Shown: piece after piece, positions 1-6,023 of the stretch
Layout of the letters: each line of letters opens with the position of its first letter
Numbering within the stretch: the first letter of the stretch is position 1
Source: Acholeplasmataceae bacterium
GTDB lineage: Bacteria > Bacillota_I > Bacilli_A > Acholeplasmatales > Acholeplasmataceae
Direction of reading: 5' to 3'
Length of the DNA: 6,129 nt
Assembly (NCBI GenBank): GCA_003518475.1
Contig: DOYO01000076.1
Span: 1 to 6,129 of the forward strand
Position numbers and translations under genes: made by a program
Notes under the pieces: generated by a model
Seen by the model: the letters and a program-made list of their open reading frames with translations, nothing else
Told to the model about the DNA's origin: nothing
Databases searched by the model: none

Positions 1-1370
1 GCTCTTGGTTCCATGTTGACAACATTGTTCCAATGATATTCGCCAAGATAGATGAGTCCAAGTGGAGAATTCTTTAAACGAAGCTCATCTGCAGTCATGC
101 CTTCAGGAATTGGTTTTTGAACGAGCATGCCGTTTTCATCAAGTTCTTCTTCATAGACAATGCCAATCGGACCGTAGTTGATCTGTGCGGAGATGATGGG
201 ATCATAGAATCGATCCATAAATGTCAATAGCACTTCAGGATTCGTACAATTTGATAGAACAACGAAATTACCTTTTGATACTTCAGGAGTATTGGCAACC
301 CCGATAGATTGGTCGCCATATGGCCCGATAAGGGGAGACATCACGATATAATCTTCCGGATTGGTAACCACTGTTTCTGATTCCCACCAATAGAATGCGC
401 CAAGCTTTTGTTGAGCTGCTTTCCCCTTCGCTAGGAATTGATCCTGGCTTTGGGAGAATACTTCCATATCAATCAAACCGTCTTCTACCCATCCATGATA
501 GAAGTTGGTGGCTTCCATCCATCTGTTCATGGTTGCTGTAAAGGTTATTTCACCATCAATCAATGTTAAGTGATTGACATTTTCGGGTACTCCAAAGGCT
601 CCATAAAGATCACTTTGATTGCCTTGCCAATTTTGATAGACAAAGGATAATGGAAGTTCATCGTTATTGCCGTTGCCATTCATATCATTATTTTTGAATA
701 AGCGTAAAACCTCTTCAAAATCAGCGATATCCATACTTAATCCATCCACCAAATCCGTTTCATCTAAAAAGTCGATATCTCCAGATTGAATTAAATCAGC
801 AACCCATTCCTTATTTAAAAAGAGTAGATTGGGGTAGGCAAGCAATCCCATTTCTTCAATACGGGGAAGACTGTATATCTTTCCATCCGCACTTTTCATC
901 AATTCACGAATATCAGGACGATCTTCAAGAATCTTGCTGAAATTAGGCATATACTCCAAGTAATCATCAAGAGCGATAATTTGTTTTCTTGATGAATACA
1001 AGATAATTTCTTGTTCACTGAAACCAGCATGATAAATGGCATCTGGAAGGTTTTTCTTGTCTGCCATAATCAAACTCTTCGATGCAAGATAAGAAGCTTC
1101 CGATACGTTTCTCCAGTTGATATCAACGTTTGTCATATCATGTAAAGTATTCATAATCTGCATATCGTTATATTCATCTGCAAGTGCATTTTTTGGTGCT
1201 AAAATCTCATAAGAAATGGATCCCTTTTCTGTAACAATCGGAGCAGTCGGATCTTCCCACTGATACCCGATTTTTTCCAAATCAGCGACTTCTTCATCTG
1301 GAGTACCACCGCATGCTGTGATGATGAACAGCGTGAATGCTGCAAAGACTACTAATAATATTTTCTTCAT
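1..1370 (-). CDS. ABC transporter substrate-binding lipoprotein (LplA/LipO-like), C-terminus beyond window
   Basis: This is the extracellular sugar-binding component of the ABC importer encoded just upstream. Reading the reverse strand from the ATG at 1370-1368 gives 456 residues with no stop; the gene leaves the window at its 3' end. The N-terminus is a lipoprotein signal: MKK, a hydrophobic stretch, then a lipobox I-T-A-C with Cys20 as the lipidation site, followed by an acidic linker. Residues about 229-240 (DMNGNGNNDELP) resemble a calcium-binding loop that is common in large solute-binding proteins of this class. Trp- and Tyr-rich segments (YHGWVEDG, FYWWESE) fit a carbohydrate-binding cleft. 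Family members are usually about 500-560 residues, so roughly 50-100 are missing. It starts 10 bp after the upstream permease stop, with GGAG six bases before the ATG. The sugar cannot be told from sequence; pairing with LplB/LplC-type permeases suggests an oligosaccharide or polysaccharide fragment. Confidence 0.9.
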   Translation of the reverse strand, partial: MKKILLVVFAAFTLFIITACGGTPDEEVADLEKIGYQWEDPTAPIVTEKGSISYEILAPKNALADEYNDMQIMNTLHDMTNVDINWRNVSEASYLASKSLIMADKKNLPDAIYHAGFSEQEIILYSSRKQIIALDDYLEYMPNFSKILEDRPDIRELMKSADGKIYSLPRIEEMGLLAYPNLLFLNKEWVADLIQSGDIDFLDETDLVDGLSMDIADFEEVLRLFKNNDMNGNGNNDELPLSFVYQNWQGNQSDLYGAFGVPENVNHLTLIDGEITFTATMNRWMEATNFYHGWVEDGLIDMEVFSQSQDQFLAKGKAAQQKLGAFYWWESETVVTNPEDYIVMSPLIGPYGDQSIGVANTPEVSKGNFVVLSNCTNPEVLLTFMDRFYDPIISAQINYGPIGIVYEEELDENGMLVQKPIPEGMTADELRLKNSPLGLIYLGEYHWNNVVNMEPR

Positions 1371-1380
1371 TTTTTTCTCC

Positions 1381-2283
1381 TCACTTGAAACTTCCTATTA
1401 AGAATCCCTTTTCAAAGAATCGTTGAATGAAAGGGTATAAGATGATGATTGGCAAACTTGATACGATAATCGATGAATACTTGATCATGTTCGCGATGCG
1501 TTGCTGCTCTAAAATGGTTTGTGGATCCCCTGTACCGGTAACACCTTCAGCAATAATCAATATATCCCTTAATACAAGTTGCAGCGGATATAAGTTTTCA
1601 CTGTGAATAAAGATGAGTGCGTTGAAGTAGGAGTTCCAGTGGCCGACTGCATAAAACAGAACCATAACTGCAATGATCGGTTTAGAGATCGGCAATATAA
1701 TGCTTAAGAAGGTTCGATACTCGTTTGCTCCATCTATTTTAGCTGCTTCCAGTAACTCTTCGGGTATATTGGATTCGTAGAATGCTTTTGTCATAAAGAC
1801 GTTCCATACGCTGACTGCTCCTGGAATAATCAACGCGAGTGGTGAATCAATCCAATCCAAACTGGAAATCAGCAGGTAGAAGGGAATGAGTCCTCCTCCA
1901 AAAAACATTGTTACAATAAAGAACCACATGATAAACTTGCGATGCGCTAAATTCTTTCTGGAAAGCGCCCATCCAGCTGGAATTGTCACGAAGATGTTGA
2001 GTGCGGTACCGATTGTTGTATATAAGATCGTGTTTCTATATCCGATCCAGATTTGACTTTCACCCAGCAATCTCTGATATCCTTCTAATGAAAACTTGAT
2101 TGGATAAAGGAGCACTTCACCATTCATAACCGCATCAGGATTTGATACCGAGGCGATTACGATGAAATATAAAGGATAAATGACAATGACAGCCAAGATA
2201 CCCATAATCAAATTGTTAATGAAATAATAATACTTGTCGCCTTTGGCTTCAAAGAGCGTCTTTTTCTTTTGGAATAATTTCAT
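1381..2283 (-). CDS. Carbohydrate ABC transporter permease, LplC/YtcP type (MalG-like)
   Basis: One of the two membrane subunits of the sugar importer. The 300-residue product has the usual length. About six membrane segments are visible (near residues 22-44, 85-105, 117-140, 146-165, 203-223 and 270-290). The cytoplasmic EAA loop that contacts the ATPase lies at about 179-202 (EAAKIDGAN, then LPISKP). The stretch FFGGGLIPFYLL at about 127-138 and the KGFLIGSFK tail are typical of the LplC/YtcP branch. The start is fixed by an AGGAGG eight bases before the ATG that overlaps the TAG stop of the upstream permease, so the two are probably translationally coupled. It is the second gene of the operon and should form a heterodimer with the LplB-type subunit. 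The stop is TGA, evidence for the standard code. Family assignment is firm; the substrate is unknown. Confidence 0.93.
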   Translation of the reverse strand: MKLFQKKKTLFEAKGDKYYYFINNLIMGILAVIVIYPLYFIVIASVSNPDAVMNGEVLLYPIKFSLEGYQRLLGESQIWIGYRNTILYTTIGTALNIFVTIPAGWALSRKNLAHRKFIMWFFIVTMFFGGGLIPFYLLISSLDWIDSPLALIIPGAVSVWNVFMTKAFYESNIPEELLEAAKIDGANEYRTFLSIILPISKPIIAVMVLFYAVGHWNSYFNALIFIHSENLYPLQLVLRDILIIAEGVTGTGDPQTILEQQRIANMIKYSSIIVSSLPIIILYPFIQRFFEKGFLIGSFK

Positions 2284-2295
2284 GTTCCGCTCCTC

Positions 2296-3210
2296 CTACC
2301 ACAAACTATTTTCTGAAAATCTTTTTGCCATTGTATTCGCGAAGATCAATAAGAATACGTTGATTAATGCATTGAAGAGCCCGATTGCAGTTGCGTAACT
2401 GAAATCTGGGAATCCTGTAAGACCTGTCTTATACACATAAGTGGAGATGACTTCAGAAACAGAGATGTTCCCACCGGTTTGCATCAATAGTATTTTTTCA
2501 TAACCAACACCCATCAAATTCCCAATGGATAGGATGAGCAAGATGGAGATTGTTGGAAATATTGCAGGTAAATCGATATGTAGAACGCGTTGAAAACGAG
2601 ATGCGCCATCAACAACCGCTGCTTCATGGAGGGTTGGATCGACACCCGATAATGCAGCTAGATAAATAATTGCGCTCCATCCGAAATCTTGCCAATTGCC
2701 CGATAGGATAAATAGTGGTCTGAACGCATCAGCTTCTAAGAAATATGAGTATTTCGCACCACCGAGTGCAATCGCCAAATGATTGATTAAACCGTACTCA
2801 CCAAATAGCAGATGAAGCATACCAACTAAAACAATGATTGAAATAAAGTGCGGTGCATAGAAGATTGTTTGCAAACGCTTGGATGCCTTGCTGTTTCTCA
2901 TTGAATTCAGTAAGACTGCAATCAAAATCGGTAATGGAAACCCAATTAAAAATCCAAATATAGAAATTAAGAACGTATTGACCATTAATTGTTCAAAACG
3001 GAAATCGTTGATAAATGCATTGAAGTGATAGAGTCCAACCCAGTCCGCTTGAAGTGAAAAGATTGGATCCCCGGGAACGTAATTTTGAAATGCAATGAGC
3101 ACGCCGTACATTGGAATATAACTGAAGACAAAAACAAAAACAAGTGCAGGGATCAAGAACACCAGAACTTGGTAATTTTTCTTAAAATGGTTTGGTTTTT
3201 TAGTCTTCAT
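2296..3210 (-). CDS. Carbohydrate ABC transporter permease, LplB/YteP type (MalF-like)
   Basis: The other membrane subunit of the importer and the first gene of the operon. The 304 residues contain a short basic N-terminus, a first membrane helix at about 13-36 and further segments near 75-102, 117-137, 163-190, 217-237 and 270-292. Diagnostic LplB/YteP features are YIPMYGVLIAFQNY (about 31-44), WQDFGWSAIIYLAALSGVDP (173-192) and the EAA loop at 196-216 (EAAVVDGAS, then LPAI). The ATG at 3210-3208 is preceded by AGAGGT at 3221-3216, and the first in-frame residues (MKTKKPNHFKK) look like a normal start. It lies about 35 bases downstream of the predicted transcription start. No ATPase gene accompanies the three transporter genes in the window; importers of this class commonly use a shared MsmX-type ATPase encoded elsewhere. 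Confidence 0.93.
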   Translation of the reverse strand: MKTKKPNHFKKNYQVLVFLIPALVFVFVFSYIPMYGVLIAFQNYVPGDPIFSLQADWVGLYHFNAFINDFRFEQLMVNTFLISIFGFLIGFPLPILIAVLLNSMRNSKASKRLQTIFYAPHFISIIVLVGMLHLLFGEYGLINHLAIALGGAKYSYFLEADAFRPLFILSGNWQDFGWSAIIYLAALSGVDPTLHEAAVVDGASRFQRVLHIDLPAIFPTISILLILSIGNLMGVGYEKILLMQTGGNISVSEVISTYVYKTGLTGFPDFSYATAIGLFNALINVFLLIFANTMAKRFSENSLW

Positions 3211-3215
3211 GGGTT

Positions 3216-3221
3216 ACCTCT
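3216..3221 (-). promoter_or_regulatory. Ribosome binding site of the first permease gene
   Basis: On the minus strand AGAGGT lies five bases before the ATG of the LplB-type permease. It is less perfect than the AGGAGG of the second gene but supports that ATG as the start. Confidence 0.6.
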
Positions 3222-3233
3222 TGTTATTCTTGG

Positions 3234-3244
3234 GTAATCGTTAC
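3234..3244. promoter_or_regulatory. Candidate repressor operator at the operon start site
   Basis: The sequence GTAA-TCG-TTAC is a perfect 4+4 bp palindrome around a 3-bp centre. It covers the predicted first transcribed bases of the transporter operon (start near 3244), where a bound LacI-family protein would block initiation. It also resembles the left half of a CcpA catabolite site (TGWAANCG), but the right half does not fit, so a pathway-specific regulator is more likely. Inferred from position and symmetry only. Confidence 0.4.
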
Positions 3245-3250
3245 AGTTGC

Positions 3251-3279
3251 ATTATATATAACGGACAATAGGTTGTCAA
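3251..3279 (-). promoter_or_regulatory. Consensus sigma-70/SigA promoter of the sugar transporter operon
   Basis: Read on the minus strand, TTGACA (3279-3274) and TATAAT (3256-3251) are both exact consensus hexamers separated by the optimal 17 bp. Initiation is expected near 3244, giving a leader of about 35 bases before the LplB-type permease. A promoter this strong normally needs repression, consistent with the adjacent divergent LacI-family gene and the palindromes over the start and spacer (GACAA-TAGG-TTGTC at 3264-3277). Confidence 0.85.
3264..3277. repeat. Short inverted repeat in the operon promoter spacer
   Basis: GACAA-TAGG-TTGTC is a perfect 5-bp inverted repeat overlapping four bases of the -35 hexamer and most of the spacer. 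A protein bound here would occlude RNA polymerase. Five-base arms in AT-rich DNA can arise by chance, and one arm is partly dictated by the -35 sequence. Confidence 0.3.
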
Positions 3280-3304
3280 TCAAAATATAGTTATATGCTT
3301 GATT

Positions 3305-3322
3305 TTGTGCATTTGTAAATAT
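3305..3322. repeat. Direct repeat copy 1 of 2 in the divergent promoter region
   Basis: TTGTGCATTTGTAAATAT, 18 bp, is identical to the copy starting at 3347. The 42-bp period equals four turns of B-DNA, so bound proteins would sit on the same face. This copy lies 25 bp upstream of the operon -35 box and could be a regulator or activator site. Inside it TTTGT recurs at an 8-bp spacing, and ATTT-GT-AAAT is a small palindrome. Confidence 0.6.
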
Positions 3323-3346
3323 GTAAGGGTTTTTATCAACTTTCTA

Positions 3347-3364
3347 TTGTGCATTTGTAAATAT
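3347..3364. repeat. Direct repeat copy 2 of 2, overlapping the regulator promoter
   Basis: Exact second copy of the 18-bp sequence TTGTGCATTTGTAAATAT. It covers the probable -35 and most of the spacer of the regulator's promoter, so a protein bound here would repress the regulator gene. This suggests autoregulation, although the bound protein cannot be proved from sequence. Confidence 0.6.
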
Positions 3365-3374
3365 ATGTTATACT
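3347..3374 (+). promoter_or_regulatory. Probable promoter of the LacI-family regulator gene
   Basis: TATACT at 3369-3374 is a good -10 hexamer, and the TGT before it makes an extended -10. A weak -35 (TTGTGC, 3347-3352) lies 16 bp upstream. Initiation near 3381 would leave a leader of only about 11 bases with the ribosome binding site at its very 5' end, so the real start may lie slightly elsewhere. Confidence 0.55.
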
Positions 3375-3380
3375 GTTTTC

Positions 3381-3387
3381 GAGGTGG
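3381..3387 (+). promoter_or_regulatory. Ribosome binding site that fixes the regulator start
   Basis: GAGGTGG ends four bases before the ATG at 3392. It supports starting the regulator there rather than at the in-frame TTG at 3299, which would add 31 residues encoded by the promoter and the direct repeats. Confidence 0.75.
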
Positions 3388-3391
3388 TCTT

Positions 3392-4414
3392 ATGCAAAAC
3401 AAAGTCAGTATGGACAATATAGCTGAAGCGCTCAATATGTCTAGAAATACGGTATCCAAAGCTTTCAACAATCAACACTTGCCAGAAAAAACGAAGCAGT
3501 TGATTTTAAATAAAGCAATAGAACTCGGATACAAAAATTTGGATACGGTTGCGAAAAGAGAAACAATCATTCATCATAAAAATATCATGATTCTCACAAC
3601 CAATGATCTTCAGAACCTGAACTTCTTCTTATCAGTCCTTCGTGGCATTGACAATATTGTAACAAAGTATAATCTGAACCTGCTTCAATTCCAATACGGT
3701 AAAATCCATCAATTTCAGGACTTAAAGGATTATATTAGAATCAGCCAAGTCAGCGGAATCCTTTGCTTGGAAACCTTTGATGAATCTTTAGTGAAACAAA
3801 TTTTATCACTTAAAATCCCAGTTGTCTTTATGGACAGTACCATCGAATGCATTGAGTATTCAGGGGATTTTGATATCGTCCTGATGGAAAATAGAAACAG
3901 CATCAAGAACATGATCAAGCACTTAATCAGGACTTCATCTATCACCAAAATCGGATTTATCGGGGATTATCTGCATTGTTTGGGATTTTATGAGCGCTTT
4001 GTCGGATTCAGGGAAGCATTATTTGAACATAAGATTCACTATCAGTCAAAACTCAATGTCACTAAAGCTGACGAATTTCCCTATGGAAATCAGGAGGCGC
4101 TTGCGAATGAATTGAAACAGATGGATGAACTCCCAGAATTATTCGTTTGTGCAAATGATTTCTTAGCAATCTCAACGATCAAAGCATTGAAACTAATGGG
4201 TAAAAGAGTTCCGCAGGATGTTCAAGTCATCGGTTTTGATAATACGATTGATGCGAGAAATTACGAAATCCCTTTGACTACGATTGATACGGATAAAGAA
4301 GTTTTAGGGAACGAGAGTATTGTAACATTATTGAACCGAATTAAATACAAGGAAGATCGAAATAGAATTATTCACTTAAAAACGAAACCGATATATCGTG
4401 ATTCTACAAAGTAA
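3392..4414 (+). CDS. LacI-family transcriptional regulator of the sugar transporter operon
   Basis: A 340-residue DNA-binding repressor with the usual LacI-family length. The helix-turn-helix lies at about 6-27 (SMDNIAEALNMSRNTVSKAFNN), followed by the third helix to about 47 (ELGYKNL). The effector-binding, periplasmic-binding-protein-like domain spans about 63-335 and shows family landmarks: SGILCLE (121-127), YERFVGFREAL (200-210), ELFVCANDFLAI (249-260) and VPQDVQVIGFDN (273-284). The segment joining the two domains (about 50-60, LDTVAKRETII) lacks the PN-x-x-AR hinge seen in LacI and PurR, so its minor-groove contact may differ. It diverges from the transporter operon across a 181-bp spacer and most likely binds there, with the imported sugar or a derivative as effector. 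The ATG is chosen from GAGGTGG just upstream and from family length. The stop is TAA; an insertion sequence now begins about 45 bp downstream. Confidence 0.9.
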   Translation: MQNKVSMDNIAEALNMSRNTVSKAFNNQHLPEKTKQLILNKAIELGYKNLDTVAKRETIIHHKNIMILTTNDLQNLNFFLSVLRGIDNIVTKYNLNLLQFQYGKIHQFQDLKDYIRISQVSGILCLETFDESLVKQILSLKIPVVFMDSTIECIEYSGDFDIVLMENRNSIKNMIKHLIRTSSITKIGFIGDYLHCLGFYERFVGFREALFEHKIHYQSKLNVTKADEFPYGNQEALANELKQMDELPELFVCANDFLAISTIKALKLMGKRVPQDVQVIGFDNTIDARNYEIPLTTIDTDKEVLGNESIVTLLNRIKYKEDRNRIIHLKTKPIYRDSTK

Positions 4415-4451
4415 GAAATATTGAAGAAAAGAAGTTTATCAGAATCAATAA

Positions 4452-4459
4452 AATAAAAA
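4452..4459. repeat. Left target-site duplication (AATAAAAA)
   Basis: These eight bases are identical to 6047-6054 and abut the proposed left tip of the insertion sequence. Eight base pairs is the duplication length known for the ISL3 family. The flank is A-rich, so a chance match is possible, but its exact position at both ends makes it credible. Confidence 0.65.
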
Positions 4460-4482
4460 GGCCCTTTCCAAAATGATATGGT
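4460..4482. repeat. Left terminal inverted repeat of the insertion sequence
   Basis: The outermost motif copy, ending in CCAAAATGATATGGT (4468-4482), pairs with the right tip at 6024-6046 in inverted orientation. The inner part (TATGGT) is fully conserved and the outermost bases are not. AAGGCCCT (4458-4465) can also pair with AGGGCTTT (4494-4501) in RNA, but no T-run follows, so it is a poor terminator. Confidence 0.6.
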
Positions 4483-4497
4483 AAGTGCTAAATAGGG

Positions 4498-4544
4498 CTT
4501 TCAAAAATTGTATGGTTAAACCATGCTATCCAAAATCATATGGT
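4498..4544. repeat. Two subterminal motif copies at the left end
   Basis: CAAAAATTGTATGGT (4502-4516) and CCAAAATCATATGGT (4530-4544) repeat the left-tip motif in the same direction, at 34-bp and 28-bp steps. The block AATTGTATGGT, an 8-9 base gap, then GCTATCCAAAAT is mirrored at the right end (6034-6003 on the reverse strand). This part is better conserved between the ends than the tips are, consistent with a role in transposase binding. Confidence 0.65.
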
Positions 4545-4548
4545 AGTG

Positions 4549-4577
4549 AAAAGGCACGTCAAAAGATGTGCCTTTTT
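4549..4577. terminator. Bidirectional rho-independent terminator after the transposase gene
   Basis: AAAAGGCAC (4549-4557) and GTGCCTTTT (4568-4576) form a perfect 9-bp stem with a 10-base loop. A run of T follows on the plus strand (4573-4577), and the AAAA on the left gives a T-run on the minus strand. It ends transposase transcription (stop codon at 4602-4600) and would also stop read-through from the regulator gene before it runs antisense to the transposase. Confidence 0.85.
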
Positions 4578-4599
4578 CTATGCCAATAATCCAAATTGA

Positions 4600-5895
4600 T
4601 CATTTGTTTTTAATTGGGATATCTTTATTGATGGAATACATGACTCTATTTCTGAATCGTGTGAACTTTCTGATGCCATTCGCTGTTTTGATGATCGTTT
4701 TAATCTTTGAGTTTGTTGATTCGATTGGACCATTGGATACACGCCGTTTATTGAATACTAGAAATGAATTTTTGATCTCAATGCGCCAATGCTCTATAGT
4801 CTTACCAAATGTTCTCAGTTCAAGTAGCTTATGGTTTCTAAATTCATAAATAAGACTATCCAGTTCATCGTCACAGGTTTCATACTCAGCTGTCAAGTTG
4901 AACTCTCTATATCTTTCTTTAAGTCGATATGCGCTTTTTAGATCTTCATCGATAGAAAGCAGATAATCTAAAATTTCCGACTTGTGCCAATAGGTGTTAT
5001 ATTTGGCGATTCTAATCTTGCCATCGAAGATATTCTCATAATTCTTCACTAGAAAATAATGAAATTTCTTGAGCATATAGTAGTACATGTCATCATGTTC
5101 AGGGCTGCTTTTATTCAGTCGATATTTGTTTTGCGTCCTGATTCTAATGACCTTGACGACATCGTTTAGGGTTCTGATGATATGAAATGAATCGATGGCT
5201 ATCAATGTGTTGGGGAATGTCAACTTGATCGCTTCACGATAGGATTCCCACATATCCATGACGAATACTTTAACTTGATCTTTTTCAGCTTTAGGTATCC
5301 TGGAGAAGTATTCAATCAAATAGTTCTTGTGTCTGGTTGAGATGACATCGATAATCTTGGATGCCTTAAAGTCAAGAAGTATACAGGCATACTTATATCT
5401 GTTCATTTTGTTCGTGAATACTTCATCAATACAGATGACTTCAGGTAGCACTCTGCGTTTCGCGTCAACCGCTTGATCAAAGATATCAATCGCACTTTGG
5501 ATTGAGATGTGGTAAAGATTTGCTGTATCCGTGAAGGTGTGATTGAAGTCTTTAAGATAATCCAAAACAGATAGTCGAGTATAATGTCCTATATTTGAAT
5601 ACTTTTGTACAAATGGATTGTACTCACCAAATGTTTTCCCACAGGTTTGACATCGGTATCGTCTATGGTGATAGTGTAAAATGCAGGATTGGCCAGTTGA
5701 AATGCTGTGTATAATCTTGTGATACTTGTACTCATGGAAACTTACAGCACTTGATGTACATGTAGGACAGACATCAGTAATTTGTTTCAGACGAATTTCT
5801 GCGATTAATTGATTTGATTCAACGCGTATATCTAGGTGCTCAATCTTGTCTTTTAAATGCGATAATTGTAAAATATGTATGGTATCATCATACAT
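4600..5895 (-). CDS. ISL3-family transposase
   Basis: A DDE-type transposase that cuts and joins the ends of its element. The 431 residues match the usual family length with no frameshift or early stop. The N-terminal zinc finger is CPTC (43-46) with CQTC (82-85). A helix-turn-helix region follows at about 105-146. The catalytic core shows Asp157 (ICIDE), Asp214 (VFVMDMWESY) and Glu392 (SNGPIESTNSKIKT); AIDSFHII around 233-240 corresponds to the family's conserved DxFH motif. The ATG at 5895-5893 has AAAGGAG six bases upstream. Both the ribosome binding site and the ATG lie in one arm of a long inverted repeat (5894-5908 with 5939-5953), suggesting translational silencing of read-through RNA. 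It is the only gene in the element. All catalytic residues are present, so it may be active. Confidence 0.95.
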   Translation of the reverse strand: MYDDTIHILQLSHLKDKIEHLDIRVESNQLIAEIRLKQITDVCPTCTSSAVSFHEYKYHKIIHSISTGQSCILHYHHRRYRCQTCGKTFGEYNPFVQKYSNIGHYTRLSVLDYLKDFNHTFTDTANLYHISIQSAIDIFDQAVDAKRRVLPEVICIDEVFTNKMNRYKYACILLDFKASKIIDVISTRHKNYLIEYFSRIPKAEKDQVKVFVMDMWESYREAIKLTFPNTLIAIDSFHIIRTLNDVVKVIRIRTQNKYRLNKSSPEHDDMYYYMLKKFHYFLVKNYENIFDGKIRIAKYNTYWHKSEILDYLLSIDEDLKSAYRLKERYREFNLTAEYETCDDELDSLIYEFRNHKLLELRTFGKTIEHWRIEIKNSFLVFNKRRVSNGPIESTNSKIKTIIKTANGIRKFTRFRNRVMYSINKDIPIKNK

Positions 5896-5953
5896 GAAGA
5901 ACTCCTTTCTCTTGGATTAGGTTGGCTAATCTTATTGTAAAAGAGTTCTTCAT
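5894..5953 (-). promoter_or_regulatory. Stem-loop masking the transposase ribosome binding site and start codon
   Basis: ATGAAGAACTC (5894-5904) and GAGTTCTTCAT (5943-5953) are perfect inverted repeats. In minus-strand RNA the stem extends through a U-G wobble to 15 bp (arms 5894-5908 and 5939-5953), covering all of AAAGGAG and the AUG. A second hairpin, GATTAG-CCAAC-CTAATC in RNA sense (5931-5915), sits in the loop. The predicted internal transcription start (about 5927) lies downstream of the distal arm, so the element's own mRNA would be free while incoming read-through RNA would be blocked. Comparable protection is known for IS10 and IS50. Confidence 0.65.
5902..5908 (-). promoter_or_regulatory. 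Ribosome binding site of the transposase
   Basis: AAAGGAG on the minus strand lies six bases from the ATG, near-ideal spacing. It supports this start and is entirely contained in the long stem described at 5894-5953. Confidence 0.8.
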
Positions 5954-5962
5954 TTTTTTCAT
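5934..5962 (-). promoter_or_regulatory. Possible transposase promoter inside the insertion sequence
   Basis: On the minus strand TACAAT (5939-5934) matches five of six -10 bases, and ATGAAA (5962-5957) matches four of six -35 bases at 17-bp spacing. Initiation would fall near 5927. The modest match suits a weakly expressed transposase. Support is by pattern only. Confidence 0.45.
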
Positions 5963-5970
5963 CATAAATC

Positions 5971-6009
5971 GCGCTTTCAAAAATCATAGGGTACACCATA
6001 CAATTTTGG
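5971..6009. repeat. Tail-to-tail pair of motif copies near the right end
   Basis: CAAAAATCATAGGGT (5978-5992, preceded by GCGCTTT) runs in the left-end direction. Two bases later ACCATACAATTTTGG (5995-6009) runs in the opposite, right-end direction. They form an imperfect palindrome with 11 of 15 positions paired. The second copy belongs to the conserved right-end block; the first has no counterpart in this orientation at the left end. Confidence 0.6.
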
Positions 6010-6023
6010 ATAGCTATGCTTAG

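Noticed and set aside
3299..3391. In-frame upstream extension of the regulator from TTG at 3299, adding 31 residues
   Set aside because: The extension is encoded by the promoter and the two direct repeats (giving CICKY twice), has no ribosome binding site, and would make the protein longer than its family. The ATG at 3392 has GAGGTGG just upstream.
3280..3471. 63-codon open frame on the minus strand
   Set aside because: It overlaps the regulator's helix-turn-helix coding region and the promoter spacer, and its product resembles nothing recognisable; a shadow frame.
3730..3948. 72-codon open frame on the minus strand
   Set aside because: It lies wholly antisense within the regulator gene, with no recognisable product; a shadow frame.
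4458..4501. Possible terminator formed by AAGGCCCT and AGGGCTTT
   Set aside because: The 8-bp stem has a G-U pair, a 28-base loop and no following T-run. The similarity is better explained by duplicated insertion-sequence tip motifs.
4465..4544. The spaced motif copies as a possible CRISPR array
   Set aside because: Only three short, imperfect copies with unequal steps (34 and 28 bp); matching inverted copies at the other end of the element show these are insertion-sequence ends.
4568..4849. 93-codon open frame on the plus strand
   Set aside because: It is antisense to the transposase 3' end and begins inside the terminator hairpin; a shadow frame.
5894..5959. The long inverted repeat read as a plus-strand terminator, because seven T bases follow it
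   Set aside because: The stem is mostly A-T with a large loop, and on this strand the extension has a C-A mismatch. Its exact cover of the transposase ribosome binding site and ATG favours translational control, although a minor termination role cannot be excluded.
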